In this document: positions 41,091 through 49,982 of the stretch, one piece after another
Numbering within the stretch: the stretch's first letter is position 1
Layout of the letters: every line of letters starts with the position of its first letter
Assembly (NCBI RefSeq): GCF_048892425.1
Contig: NZ_JBLZHU010000013.1
Span: 1 to 60,559 of the forward strand
Reading direction: 5' to 3'
Source of the DNA: Pacificispira sp002696645
GTDB taxonomy: Bacteria; Pseudomonadota; Alphaproteobacteria; UBA8366; Aestuariispiraceae
DNA length: 60,559 nucleotides
The notes under the pieces: generated by a model
The model's input: the letters and a program-made list of their open reading frames with translations, nothing else
The model's database searches: none
What the model was told of the DNA's origin: nothing
Program-made: the position numbers and the translations under genes

Positions 41091-41510
41091 ATGAATTTTG
41101 ACATCATTCTGGAAAGCGTGATGACGGGCTTTCCTTTCCTGTTCCTGCATTTTGCGCTGACCGTGGCAATCTGGCTGGTGGCGGTATGGGTGTATGCCCT
41201 GTCCACCCCCTACGCGGAAATGAAGCTGATCCGGGAGAACAATATTGCCGCGGCTGTGACGCTGGGCGGGGCCATGCTGGGGCTGGCGATCCCCCTGGCA
41301 TTTGCCATGGCGTCTAGTGTCAGCATGGCCGATATTCTGGTCTGGGGTCTGATCAGCATGGCCTTACAGATTGTCGTTTATCGTGTGATCGACCTTGTGC
41401 TCAAGGATTTACCGCGCCGTATAGAGGCCGGGGAAATCGCCCCGGCAATTCTGGCAACAGCCACGAAACTGTCGATTGCGGCCTTTAACGCAGCGGCCAT
41501 CTCCGGATAG
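41091..41510 (+). CDS. DUF350-family membrane protein, 139 aa
   Basis: A four-helix membrane protein: helices at about residues 12-38, 55-75 (AAVTLGGAMLGLAIPLAFAM), 82-103 and near the C-terminus (ILATATKLSIAAFNAAAISG), with the family motif of two repeated units and RENNIAAAVTLGG between them. DUF350 proteins are inner-membrane proteins of unknown function, often linked to stress or phospholipid-associated clusters. I take the ATG at 41091 (MNFDIILESV); a longer frame from 41034 has no support. It lies between the lipoprotein and the protease genes. Confidence 0.85.
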   Translation: MNFDIILESVMTGFPFLFLHFALTVAIWLVAVWVYALSTPYAEMKLIRENNIAAAVTLGGAMLGLAIPLAFAMASSVSMADILVWGLISMALQIVVYRVIDLVLKDLPRRIEAGEIAPAILATATKLSIAAFNAAAISG

Positions 41511-41534
41511 GGGCGGCAGGGCGGAAGCGACGCG

Positions 41535-42383
41535 ATGAAGCTGATCGACAAAATTGCCTTCCTGGTGCTGGGCGTCGTGTCCCTGGCGTCGATCTTTGGC
41601 TTTTTTGAAACCAGCCCCGATCCGGATGCACCGCGCCGACCCAGCATCGCCCTGGCCCCACCTCAGGGGGACCCGCTGCCACCCCGCAATCCGACCCGTG
41701 ACCCGATTGTCGTGGTCGATATGGGGCAAAGACCAACGACCAGTCTGGGAACGGCATTTTCTTTGGAATCCGCCGGTGTCTGGATGACGGCGCGCCATGT
41801 CGTTGATGGCTGCGACAAGGTTGGCCTGATGACCGGCCCGTCAAAGGCTGCGAAGGTGAACCAGATTTGGATTCACCCCTCTGCTGATCTGGCCCTTTTG
41901 TCGCAATCCTTGCGGCGTCCCGCCCTGAGAATGGCGGATCGAGATCCGGTGATCGGAGAACAGGGCTACGGCGTTGGCTATCCGCAGGGAAAGCCTGGGG
42001 AGGTGGTAGGGACCTTGTTGGGGCGCGCGACATCGCGCAGCACGGGGCGATATAAGCTGGATGAACCCGTGCTGATCTGGACGGAAACTGCGCGCTTTCC
42101 CAATTTCTCCGGGGATCTGGCGGGGATCAGCGGCGGACCACTTTTCGCACAGGATGGCACTGTTCTGGGTGTCATAGTATCGGGTACCGTGCGGCGGGGG
42201 CGTTTCAATACGGTTGCGCCATCCTCCCTGACCCTTGCCCTGCAGGAAGCGCAATTGACGCCAGGAGATATCGGTGACACCGCCCCTGTGCCGGTCCCCA
42301 TCGAAGCCCAGGCCCTATCAGATCTGGGGCAGCAATTGCGGCAGGATGGCGCAGTTGCTCAGGTTATCTGCCTGGTCAATTAA
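41535..42383 (+). CDS. Exported trypsin-like serine protease, 282 aa
   Basis: An N-terminal anchor or signal (residues 6-24, KIAFLVLGVVSLASIFGFF) is followed by a Pro-rich linker and a chymotrypsin-fold domain. The catalytic triad can be read as His in TARHVVDGCD, Asp in IHPSADLALLSQ and Ser in GDLAGISGGPLFAQDG. It lacks PDZ domains, so it is not a DegP type. It likely sits in the periplasm, anchored by its N-terminus, and may process the neighbouring lipoprotein or another envelope protein; that link is inference. Last gene of the three-gene group. Confidence 0.8.
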   Translation: MKLIDKIAFLVLGVVSLASIFGFFETSPDPDAPRRPSIALAPPQGDPLPPRNPTRDPIVVVDMGQRPTTSLGTAFSLESAGVWMTARHVVDGCDKVGLMTGPSKAAKVNQIWIHPSADLALLSQSLRRPALRMADRDPVIGEQGYGVGYPQGKPGEVVGTLLGRATSRSTGRYKLDEPVLIWTETARFPNFSGDLAGISGGPLFAQDGTVLGVIVSGTVRRGRFNTVAPSSLTLALQEAQLTPGDIGDTAPVPVPIEAQALSDLGQQLRQDGAVAQVICLVN

Positions 42384-42457
42384 GGGAATATCCCGATACA
42401 CACGGAACCATTCCAGCAGGCAGATCCCAGCATCCTTCCTGTTGTGATACATGCCGC

Positions 42458-42487
42458 CCTGGACCCCGGATCGCGTCCGGGGTGACG
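42458..42487. repeat. Dispersed palindromic repeat copy
   Basis: GGACCCCGGATCGCGTCCGG and the following GGTGACG form the same element as the copies at 25881-26013. It lies between the convergent protease and aminotransferase genes, where it could end both transcripts. Confidence 0.7.
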
Positions 42488-42504
42488 GGCGGGATTGTTT
42501 CAAA

Positions 42505-43677
42505 TCACAGCCTGGCTAATCCACTCTCCAGGCGATTGAATGCTTCTGATAAGCGGTCGGGGGACAGGGCGAAGCACAGGCGGTACCAGCCCTCCGCGCC
42601 GGGGCCAAAGGCGGTGCCCGGCGCGATGCCGACCTTTGCTTCCCGCACCAGTCGCTGACAGGTCTCCAGCGTGCGATCCCCGGTCCCGTCGATGCGGAAA
42701 AAGCCGTAGAAGCTGGCGCTGGCCGGGCGATAGTCCCGCACCTTTGGCAGATTTGGAAGGCGTTGGTTGCAGATGTCGCGGCCGATGCGGCAATGCTCGA
42801 CAATCTGGGCAACGGCCCGCTCCCCCTCCACAATCGCCTGTATCCCGGCGCGCTGGATAAAGGTCGGCAGGCAGGAATAATTGAACTCGATCATATTGCC
42901 CAAAACATCGCCCAGCTCTGGCGGATGGGTGATCCAGCCCATGCGCCAGCCGGTCATCGCCCAGCTTTTGGAGAAGCTGTTGACCACCAGGACCGGATCG
43001 TCGGACTGTGCGATTTCCAGGAAGCTGGGGGCCGCGCGCCCGTCATAGACCATGCGCGAATAGACCTCGTCAGAGACGATCCAGATGCCCCGCTCCCTAG
43101 CAAAGGCCAGCACCTCGACCATTTGCTCCCGCGGCATGACCCAGCCTGTCGGGTTGTTGGGCGTGTTGATGAAAATCGCCCGGGTGCGTTCGTCACATTG
43201 GTCATACAGTTTCTGTAAATCCAGATGCCATCCCCGCTGTGCGTCATTGTCCAGCACGGCATAGCGCGGCGTGCCCGACAAGGCGCGGACCACTGATTGT
43301 GCATTGGGCCAGACGGGGGAGATGATGACGGCATTGTCGCCGGGATCCAGAATGGTCTGAAAGATCAGCATGATCGCCGACATGCCAGATTGGGTGACGG
43401 TGATGCGGTTGGGCGTGATCTGTTGCCCAAACAGGCCGGTGACATAGCCCGCCAGGGCCGCCTGAAACTCTGGCAGCCCACGCTTATGGCCATAGAATGT
43501 CTCCCCCGCATTCAGGGAGTTGATGGCGGTTTGGCGGATATCGGCATCGGTCACCAAGTCGGATTCGCCATACCACATGGCGATCACCGACGGATCCCCC
43601 AGCGCCAGCTTCGACACGGCCAGGATCTGCTGTTCTTCGATACCGGCAACGGTGGGGCGGATGTAACCAATCGACAT
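42505..43677 (-). CDS. Class I/II PLP aminotransferase, 390 aa
   Basis: An aspartate-aminotransferase-fold enzyme. Visible features are the start MSIGYIRPTVAGIEEQQILA, the Tyr-containing GETFYGHKRGLPEFQAAL, the NPNNPTGWVMP-type INTPNNPTGWVMPREQ, the Schiff-base Lys in NSFSKSWAMTGWRMGWIT, and the Arg-containing RLCFALSPD. Substrate is uncertain; branched-chain, aspartate or aromatic donors are all possible. I use the ATG at 43677; the frame is open to 43800 but the extension is not family-like. It ends next to a dispersed repeat and follows the NUDIX gene by 71 bp. Confidence 0.9.
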   Translation of the reverse strand: MSIGYIRPTVAGIEEQQILAVSKLALGDPSVIAMWYGESDLVTDADIRQTAINSLNAGETFYGHKRGLPEFQAALAGYVTGLFGQQITPNRITVTQSGMSAIMLIFQTILDPGDNAVIISPVWPNAQSVVRALSGTPRYAVLDNDAQRGWHLDLQKLYDQCDERTRAIFINTPNNPTGWVMPREQMVEVLAFARERGIWIVSDEVYSRMVYDGRAAPSFLEIAQSDDPVLVVNSFSKSWAMTGWRMGWITHPPELGDVLGNMIEFNYSCLPTFIQRAGIQAIVEGERAVAQIVEHCRIGRDICNQRLPNLPKVRDYRPASASFYGFFRIDGTGDRTLETCQRLVREAKVGIAPGTAFGPGAEGWYRLCFALSPDRLSEAFNRLESGLARL

Positions 43678-43748
43678 GGCGGGCGCTTTCCGGAACGGGA
43701 GGGATAAGGGCAACTCTATCGCCAAAGTGGCCGAACTGACGGCGTGCT

Positions 43749-44183
43749 TCAAGCCAGAAACCGCGCCGCCTGATGAATGATGCGGATCGTCTCGTCCCAT
43801 AGATGATAGTCCGCCAATTGCGACAGCGGCACCCAGCGCGCCTGAACCGCATCATCGCCAGCCTGCAGCACCCCGCCAACCGGCCGGGCCGCGAAATCAA
43901 TCAGCGTATAGTGATGCGACAGGTCGGTGGAACCGGGCAGGGGCGTCAGGGAATCCACCACATCGATCAACCCCAAAATCTCAATCTCGATCCCCGTCTC
44001 TTCCAGCACTTCCCGGATGGCCGCAGCGCGAACCGTTTCCCCCCATTCCTGCCGCCCGCCAGGAATAGACCACTCCCCCACACGCGGCGCCCGCCCCCGC
44101 TGAACCAACAACACATCCATCCCGCCCGTTGCGGGACGCAAGACAACCGTGCCAATACCAATGAGGGGACGTTGATCGGTCAT
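43749..44183 (-). CDS. NUDIX hydrolase, ADP-ribose pyrophosphatase-like, 144 aa
   Basis: The Nudix box reads PGGRQEWGETVRAAAIREVL followed by EETGIE, the metal-binding Glu residues being intact. N-terminal IGIGTVVLRPATGGMDVLLV and the WSIPGGRQEW region match small hydrolases of nucleoside diphosphates, such as ADP-ribose pyrophosphatase or the MutT group. The substrate cannot be decided. The gene lies between the aminotransferase and the tRNA-Ala gene, all on the minus strand. Confidence 0.9.
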   Translation of the reverse strand: MTDQRPLIGIGTVVLRPATGGMDVLLVQRGRAPRVGEWSIPGGRQEWGETVRAAAIREVLEETGIEIEILGLIDVVDSLTPLPGSTDLSHHYTLIDFAARPVGGVLQAGDDAVQARWVPLSQLADYHLWDETIRIIHQAARFLA

Positions 44184-44221
44184 AGGCCTATCCTGTCAAG
44201 GAACACACACCCCAACAAGCG

Positions 44222-44247
44222 AAAACCCCCGGTTTCCCGAGGGTTTT
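44222..44247 (-). terminator. Terminator after tRNA-Ala
   Basis: AAAACCCCCGG and CCGAGGGTTTT form a stem with one C-A mismatch and a four-base loop. On the minus strand the arm ends in TTTT. It begins three bases after the tRNA 3' CCA, so it fits as the tRNA terminator. Confidence 0.7.
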
Positions 44248-44250
44248 CGA

Positions 44251-44326
44251 TGGTGGAGCCAAGCGGGATCGAACCGCTGACCTCTACACTGCCAGTGTAG
44301 CGCTCTCCCAGCTGAGCTATGGCCCC
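44251..44326 (-). tRNA. tRNA-Ala (anticodon GGC)
   Basis: A complete 76-nt cloverleaf on the minus strand. The acceptor arm pairs GGGGCCA with TGGCTCC (one G-U), the D arm is AGCTCAGCTGGGAGAGC, the anticodon stem CTACA/TGTAG encloses CTGGCAG with anticodon GGC, and the T arm is AGCGG TTCGATC CCGCT. The 3' CCA is encoded. It has its own terminator and lies between the NUDIX and FYDLN-protein genes. Confidence 0.97.
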
Positions 44327-44430
44327 TTATGTGTCGGTCCTGGACTTATTCGACCGGCGGCGCGTGTTATACACGCCGTATCCGGTCTCGCAAGAGTTTT
44401 CAAGAAACCGACACAAAGACTTTGGGATTC

Positions 44431-44787
44431 TTACAGGTCGTCGTCGTCCTTTTTGGTGCCGACAACCGGAACATCATCGTCGTCCAGGTCGGATGTGTCT
44501 TCCAGCACGCCATCATCGTCGTCGTCATCAACATCCAGAACGTCCAGATCATCATCGTCATCGTCGCTGTCATCATCCAGATCGCCGGATGATTTGGACG
44601 CGACCTTGGCTTCCTTCTTGGGCTTGTCGTCAGGCACCTGGTTGCGACCGCGCTTCAGCTTGGTGGCAGCTTCCGGATCGAAGACAGCCTCGCAGCTTGG
44701 GCAGATGATCGGGTCTTTCTGCATGTCATAGAACTTCGCGCCACAGCTGAGGCACAAACGCTTAAAGCCCCATTTGGGATTTGCCAT
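44431..44787 (-). CDS. FYDLN acid-domain (TIGR02300) protein, 118 aa
   Basis: The N-terminal KWGFKRLCLSCGAKFYDMQK is followed by a second Cys pair in PIICPSCEAVFDP, together a zinc-ribbon of two CxxC. The C-terminal half is extremely acidic, mostly Asp with Val and Leu. This is the architecture of the alphaproteobacteria-specific TIGR02300 family. Function is unknown; a nucleic-acid or nucleotide chaperone role has been guessed. It is divergent from aroA over a 292-bp gap, as in many alphaproteobacteria. Confidence 0.93.
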   Translation of the reverse strand: MANPKWGFKRLCLSCGAKFYDMQKDPIICPSCEAVFDPEAATKLKRGRNQVPDDKPKKEAKVASKSSGDLDDDSDDDDDDLDVLDVDDDDDDGVLEDTSDLDDDDVPVVGTKKDDDDL

Positions 44788-45079
44788 GTCGCTGATCTCC
44801 TTCGGATTGACAGTAAAATTAATATTTTCGGAGGCTCCCTATAGAGCAACCGCGACCGATACGCTAGGGCGATGATACACTCATCCCCCTATTGTTCAGC
44901 CGATTGCGGGCGGAATTGCCAAATTCCAGCGGCGCTGTCAAAAGATAAATAGGGAGAAACGGTAAATCACGAAACGGGGTTTGTTCGCCGGGGGGCCAAG
45001 GTGTAAAACACCCACGCATCAGGTTTGACGATATTCGACTGCCAAAATACCGCTGTGTATAGAATAGGATCGTTCTGAA

Positions 45080-46405
45080 ATGAGCTCTTCTTTAACCGTG
45101 TCTGCCGGGTCCTCTTTGATTGGAACGGTGCGGGTGCCGGGTGACAAATCAATCTCGCACAGGGCGGTTATGTTGGGGGGGCTTGCGGTCGGCACAACAC
45201 AGATCGAAGGTCTGCTGGAAGGGGAGGATGTGCTGGCGACAGCCGCCGCTTTTCGCCAGTTGGGGGCGGATGTCACACGCCATCAGGATGGGGCCTGGAC
45301 CGTCACCGGCGTTGGCCTGGGCGGATTGCGGGAACCAGAAGATATTCTGGATATGGGCAATTCCGGCACGGCGGCGCGCCTGTTATTGGGTATTCTGGCG
45401 GGCCATCCCATCCGGTGCATGATGACGGGCGATGCGTCTCTGCGGTCGCGCCCGATGGGCCGCGTGACTGATCCGCTGACAGCAATGGGCGCGCGCATTG
45501 AAACGCGCGACGGCGGGCGTCTGCCGCTGATGATCCAGGGTGCCGATATGGTGCTGCCGATCACCTATGAACTGCCGGTCCCCTCGGCGCAGGTGAAATC
45601 TGCCGTGCTGCTGGCGGGGCTAATGGCGCGGGGCGAAACCGCCGTGATTGAATCGGTTGCCACCCGCGACCATACAGAACGCATGTTGACCCATTTTGGC
45701 GGCAAGGTCAGCCGTGAGGCCCTGGCCGACGGGGGCAGTCGCATCGCGGTTGCGGGGGAGCCGGAATTGACCGCCGCCGATATACTGGTCCCGGCCGACC
45801 CATCCTCTGCGGCCTTTCCTTTGGTGGCGGCCTTGCTGGTGCCGGGATCGGAAGTGCATCTGCCCAATATCGGCATGAACCCGACCCGCATCGGGCTGAT
45901 CAAAACCCTGCTGGAAATGGGGGCCGATATTGTTGTCGAAAATGAGCGTGTTGCAGGCGGGGAGCCGGTTGCCGACCTGATCGCGCGCCATTCCACGCTG
46001 CATGGGATAGAGGTGCCGCCAGAGCGGGCGGCCAGCATGATCGACGAATATCCGATCCTGTGCATTGCCGCCTCTCAAGCGGAAGGAACGACCCGGATGC
46101 AGGGCGTGTCCGAATTGCGGGTCAAGGAATCTGATCGGATCGCGGTGATGGCGACGGGCCTGCGCGCCAATGGCGTGACGGTGACAGAAGGCGAGGACTG
46201 GATGCAGGTCGAAGGCCGCCCCGGTGATGTTGCCGGCGGTGCCAAGGTCGCCACCCATCTGGATCATCGCATTGCCATGAGTTTCTTTGTCCTGGGGCTG
46301 GTGACGAAAAAGCCGGTCACCATCGATGATGCCGCCCCGATCCGCACCAGCTTCCCGAATTTCCTGGATCTGATGGCGGCGCTTAATTCCGGACGGAAAG
46401 GGTAA
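45080..46405 (+). CDS. aroA: 3-phosphoshikimate 1-carboxyvinyltransferase (EPSP synthase)
   Basis: Condenses shikimate-3-phosphate with phosphoenolpyruvate in aromatic amino-acid synthesis. The 441 residues contain GTVRVPGDKSISHRAVMLGG, GLLEGEDVL, PMGRVTDPLTAMGARIE, SAQVKSAVLLAGL, ELRVKESDRIAVMATGLRAN and VATHLDHRIAMSFFVLG. These resemble class II EPSP synthases such as the Agrobacterium CP4 enzyme. At the glyphosate-critical position the protein has Gly (MGNSGTAARLL), whereas the CP4 enzyme has Ala there. It heads an operon: the next start is three bases after its stop. Confidence 0.97.
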   Translation: MSSSLTVSAGSSLIGTVRVPGDKSISHRAVMLGGLAVGTTQIEGLLEGEDVLATAAAFRQLGADVTRHQDGAWTVTGVGLGGLREPEDILDMGNSGTAARLLLGILAGHPIRCMMTGDASLRSRPMGRVTDPLTAMGARIETRDGGRLPLMIQGADMVLPITYELPVPSAQVKSAVLLAGLMARGETAVIESVATRDHTERMLTHFGGKVSREALADGGSRIAVAGEPELTAADILVPADPSSAAFPLVAALLVPGSEVHLPNIGMNPTRIGLIKTLLEMGADIVVENERVAGGEPVADLIARHSTLHGIEVPPERAASMIDEYPILCIAASQAEGTTRMQGVSELRVKESDRIAVMATGLRANGVTVTEGEDWMQVEGRPGDVAGGAKVATHLDHRIAMSFFVLGLVTKKPVTIDDAAPIRTSFPNFLDLMAALNSGRKG

Positions 46406-46408
46406 TCG

Positions 46409-47377
46409 ATGGGCCGGATTACGACCCGACTGACACGCCAGTTTGGAATCGACCATCCCATTCTATCGGCCCCCATGGCGGGTGCCAGCGGGGGGCAATT
46501 GGCCAAGGCTGTCAGTGAGGCTGGCGGGTTGGGCCTGATCGGTGGCGGTTACGGCGATGCAACTTTTTTGAGCCAGGCATTTCGAGATGCAGGCAACACG
46601 GCGGTTGGTTGTGGTTTCATCACCTGGTCTTTGGCACAAAATCCGGATTTGCTGGATTTGGTTCTGTCCCACAATCCCTGTGCGATCATGCTCTCCTTTG
46701 GGGATCCCGGCCCGTTTGTGGCAAAAATAGCAGAGTCTGATGTCCCGCTGATCTGCCAATGTCAGACCATCGCGCATGTGCGACAGGCCGTGGATCTGGG
46801 CGCAACGGTCATCGTTGCCCAAGGGGGAGAGGCTGGCGGTCATGGCGCCCTGCGCGGCACGATGAATTTCGTGCCGGAGGTCGCCGATCTTCTGGCCGCC
46901 AACTCCCCCGACACGCTGTTGGTGGCTGCTGGTGGGATTGCCGATGGGCGCGGATTGGCTGCGGCCTTGATGCTTGGCGCAGACGGGGTTCTGGTCGGTA
47001 CGCGGTTTTGGGCGTCGCTGGAGTCGCTGGCCCCGATGCAGCATCGTAAGGCCGCTATCCCCGCGACCGGGGATGATACCGTGCAGACCACCGCTGTGGA
47101 TATCGTGCGGCAAAAAGACTGGCCAGCTGAATTCAAGGTTCGGGTACAGCAGAATGCTTTTACCCAGAAGTGGCATGGGCACGAAGAGGAATTGCGTGCG
47201 GTTGTGGAAACCGCCGTCCCGGCTTATACAGCGGCGCTGGAAGCGGGCGATCCGCAACAATCCGCCCCGATCTGTGGTGAGGCGATTGGTCTGATCGCCA
47301 GCATTGAGCCAGCGGCCCGTATTGTGGAGACGATGGTTGAAGAGGCCCATGCACGGCTGAACAGTCGATTTGAGTGA
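46409..47377 (+). CDS. Nitronate monooxygenase
   Basis: A 322-residue FMN TIM-barrel enzyme of the 2-nitropropane dioxygenase/nitronate monooxygenase family. Seen are the N-terminal TRQFGIDHPILSAPMAGASG, the FMN-phosphate-binding AQGGEAGGHGALRGT with its catalytic-type His, ALMLGADGVLVGTRFWASLE, and the C-terminal family segment. These enzymes detoxify propionate-3-nitronate or alkyl nitronates. It sits between aroA and cmk, genes that are normally adjacent, three bases after aroA and 14 bases before the cmk start, so it is co-transcribed with essential genes. Confidence 0.92.
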   Translation: MGRITTRLTRQFGIDHPILSAPMAGASGGQLAKAVSEAGGLGLIGGGYGDATFLSQAFRDAGNTAVGCGFITWSLAQNPDLLDLVLSHNPCAIMLSFGDPGPFVAKIAESDVPLICQCQTIAHVRQAVDLGATVIVAQGGEAGGHGALRGTMNFVPEVADLLAANSPDTLLVAAGGIADGRGLAAALMLGADGVLVGTRFWASLESLAPMQHRKAAIPATGDDTVQTTAVDIVRQKDWPAEFKVRVQQNAFTQKWHGHEEELRAVVETAVPAYTAALEAGDPQQSAPICGEAIGLIASIEPAARIVETMVEEAHARLNSRFE

Positions 47378-47391
47378 AGGAGTTTCCAGAT

Positions 47392-48072
47392 ATGTCATCC
47401 AATGCGCCCATTATTATCGCCGTTGACGGCCCGGCCGCCAGCGGCAAGGGGACTGTGGCGCGTAAACTGGCGACAGAATTTGATTTCGCCTATCTGGATA
47501 CGGGCAAGCTGTATCGTGCGGTGGGTTTGGCGGTGGTGCGGTCTGGTGGCGACCCGGAAGATGAGGATGCGGCCACTGATGCCGCCCGCGCTTTGGACCT
47601 GCAAACCCTGGATGACCCGGAGCTACTGGGCGATGATGCGGCCTCTGCGGCATCCAAAGTTGCCGCTATTGACGGAGTGCGGTCGGCCTTGTTGGAGTTT
47701 CAAAGAAACTTCGCAGCCTCGCCACCGGATGGCAAATTGGGGGCGATTTTGGACGGGCGGGACATTGGCACAGTGATCTGTCCGGACGCGCTGGTGAAGC
47801 TGTTTGTAACCGCCAGTGTGGATATTCGTGCACAAAGACGACACAAAGAGTTGCTCAATCGGGGTACGCCCAGTATATACCCGCGCGTTCTGGATGAATT
47901 GAAGGCCAGGGACGCGCGCGATATGAATCGTGCGACGGCCCCTTTGAAAGCGGCAGAGGATGCTGTGGTGCTGGATACCACGGAACTGGATGTCGATCGG
48001 TCTTTTGCTCAGGCTCTCCGCTTGATCGGGGGACCGGTAAGAGAGGCCCTTGAAGATGCAGACGGTGCCTAG
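47392..48072 (+). CDS. cmk: Cytidylate kinase
   Basis: Phosphorylates CMP/dCMP. The P-loop is VDGPAASGKGTVARKLATEF, and the substrate site is visible as YLDTGKLYRAVGLAVVRSGG and GRDIGTVICPDALVKLFVTA. Basic RAQRRHKELLNRGT follows, and DARDMNRATAPLKAAEDAVVLD closes the family pattern. I choose the ATG at 47392, which has AAGGAG nine bases upstream and gives 226 residues; a GTG at 47374 overlaps the previous stop but is less likely. rpsA follows after 160 bp. Confidence 0.96.
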   Translation: MSSNAPIIIAVDGPAASGKGTVARKLATEFDFAYLDTGKLYRAVGLAVVRSGGDPEDEDAATDAARALDLQTLDDPELLGDDAASAASKVAAIDGVRSALLEFQRNFAASPPDGKLGAILDGRDIGTVICPDALVKLFVTASVDIRAQRRHKELLNRGTPSIYPRVLDELKARDARDMNRATAPLKAAEDAVVLDTTELDVDRSFAQALRLIGGPVREALEDADGA

Positions 48073-48232
48073 GGCGCGGATCTGCGACTGAGCAGACCAT
48101 AAGGTTAGGTTTGTTATGATGGCGGCACGATAAGCCTCAAGCGTGCAGCCATCCCCATTCATTTTGAGGTGAGACCGCCGGATACAACCGGATGGCCGGA
48201 AATGAAACAAGACTGAAAGGAACATCACAACC

Positions 48233-49921
48233 ATGGCAAATGAAAGTTTTGCCCAGCTTCTGGAAGAATCCCTCGGCGAAAACGAGTCGCTTGAAGGGAC
48301 TGTAGTAAAAGGGATCGTCATTTCTATCGACAATGACATGGTCCTGATTGATGTCGGCCTGAAGGCCGAAGGCCGCGTCGCGCTGAAGGAATTCGGCAGC
48401 CCCGGCCAGCCCGCTGATTTGAAAAAGGGCGATGAAGTCGAAGTTTTCGTAGAACGCATGGAAGACAAGAACGGCGAAGCGATGCTGAGCCGCGAAAAGG
48501 CCAAGCGCGAAGAAAGCTGGATCAAGCTGGAAGAGCAGTTCAACAAGCAGGAACGCGTCAATGGCGTGATCTTCGGACGCGTGAAGGGGGGCTTTACGGT
48601 CGACCTGAACGGGGCTGTTGCCTTCCTGCCGGGCAGCCAGGTCGATATCCGCCCCGTGCGCGATATCACCCCGCTGATGAACACACCTCAGCCTTTCCAG
48701 ATCCTGAAAATGGACCGCAGCCGTGGCAATATCGTCGTCTCGCGCCGCGCCGTGCTGGAAGAAACCCGTGCTGAACAGCGCGCTGAACTGGTCGAAAACC
48801 TGAAAGAAGGTCAAGTCCTGGAAGGCGTTGTCAAGAACATCACCGATTACGGCGCATTCGTCGATCTGGGTGGTGTGGACGGCTTGCTGCACGTAACGGA
48901 TATCTCATGGCGTCGCATCAACCATCCCTCGGAAGAGCTGACAATCGGTCAAACGGTCAATGTACAGGTTATCCGCTTCAACTCGGAAACCCAGCGCATT
49001 TCGCTTGGCATGAAACAGCTGCTGTCTGATCCATGGGAAGGCGTTGACGCTAAATACCCGGTCGGCACCAAGTTCTCGGGCCGCGTCACCAACATCACCG
49101 ACTACGGCGCATTCGTTGAGCTGGAAGCCGGGATCGAAGGTCTGGTACACGTGTCCGAAATGTCCTGGACCAAGAAGAACGTTCACCCCGGCAAGATCGT
49201 ATCCACCTCTCAGGAAGTGGATGTCATGGTCTTGGATGTGGACCCGAACAAGCGGCGCATCTCCCTTGGCATCAAACAGTGCCAGGAAAACCCATGGGAT
49301 ACCTTCACGGAGAAATATCCGGTGGGCGCCGAAATCGAAGGCGAGATCAAGAACATCACCGAATTTGGTATGTTCGTTGGCTTGACCGAAGAAATCGACG
49401 GCATGGTTCATATGTCCGACATCGACTGGCACAATGCGCCGGAAGAAGCGCTTGCGGCCTATACCAAGGGCGACATGGTCAAGGCCAAGGTCCTGGATGT
49501 GGATGTTGAGAAAGAACGCGTTTCTCTTGGCATCAAACAGCTGGAAAATGATCCGTTCGAAGAAGCCATGGATGGCCTGCGCAAGGGTGAAGTTGTCACC
49601 TGCACGGTCACCAAGGTTCTGGACAATGGCATCGAAGTGACGGTGAAAGACAATGTTCCAGGCTTTATCCGCAAGGCGGAATTGAGCCGGGATCGGTCCG
49701 AACAGCGTCCTGACCGTTTCGCCGAAGGTGAAAAGGTTGATGCCAAGATCACGGCCATCGACAAGACCACCCATAAGCTGACCCTGTCGATCAAGGCGCA
49801 TGAAACCGCAGAAGAAAAAGAAGCCATGGCGGCTTATGGTTCTTCTGACTCCGGTGCGTCCCTGGGCGATATCCTGGGTGCGGCCTTGAAGAAGCAGAAA
49901 GAACAGTCGGGCGACGAGTAA
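48233..49921 (+). CDS. rpsA: 30S ribosomal protein S1
   Basis: An mRNA-binding 30S protein with six S1 domains in 562 residues. Repeats are visible from residue 22 (LEGTVVKGIVISIDNDMVLI), with later units built on GVVKNITDYGAFVDLGGVDG, GRVTNITDYGAFVELEAGIE and GEIKNITEFGMFVGLTEEID. Each is followed by the MSW- or DIDWH-type strand. The tail ends LGAALKKQKEQSGDE. The cmk-rpsA order is strongly conserved. A strong ribosome-binding site GAAAGGAACATCACAACC precedes the start. A terminator follows at 49951-49982. Confidence 0.98.
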   Translation: MANESFAQLLEESLGENESLEGTVVKGIVISIDNDMVLIDVGLKAEGRVALKEFGSPGQPADLKKGDEVEVFVERMEDKNGEAMLSREKAKREESWIKLEEQFNKQERVNGVIFGRVKGGFTVDLNGAVAFLPGSQVDIRPVRDITPLMNTPQPFQILKMDRSRGNIVVSRRAVLEETRAEQRAELVENLKEGQVLEGVVKNITDYGAFVDLGGVDGLLHVTDISWRRINHPSEELTIGQTVNVQVIRFNSETQRISLGMKQLLSDPWEGVDAKYPVGTKFSGRVTNITDYGAFVELEAGIEGLVHVSEMSWTKKNVHPGKIVSTSQEVDVMVLDVDPNKRRISLGIKQCQENPWDTFTEKYPVGAEIEGEIKNITEFGMFVGLTEEIDGMVHMSDIDWHNAPEEALAAYTKGDMVKAKVLDVDVEKERVSLGIKQLENDPFEEAMDGLRKGEVVTCTVTKVLDNGIEVTVKDNVPGFIRKAELSRDRSEQRPDRFAEGEKVDAKITAIDKTTHKLTLSIKAHETAEEKEAMAAYGSSDSGASLGDILGAALKKQKEQSGDE

Positions 49922-49950
49922 GTCCCCTACTGAACTAAAAGACGAATGAT

Positions 49951-49982
49951 CGGGCCGGTTTTCTATCAGGAAGACCGGCCCG
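49951..49982 (+). terminator. Candidate rpsA terminator
   Basis: CGGGCCGGT and ACCGGCCCG form a nine-base-pair GC-rich stem around a 14-base loop, 30 bp after the rpsA stop. The following TATCTTTGT is only weakly T-rich, so termination is plausible but not certain. Confidence 0.6.

Noticed and set aside
47623..48684. 353-codon minus-strand frame across the cmk-rpsA junction
   Set aside because: It overlaps two well-supported genes on the other strand and the spacer between them.
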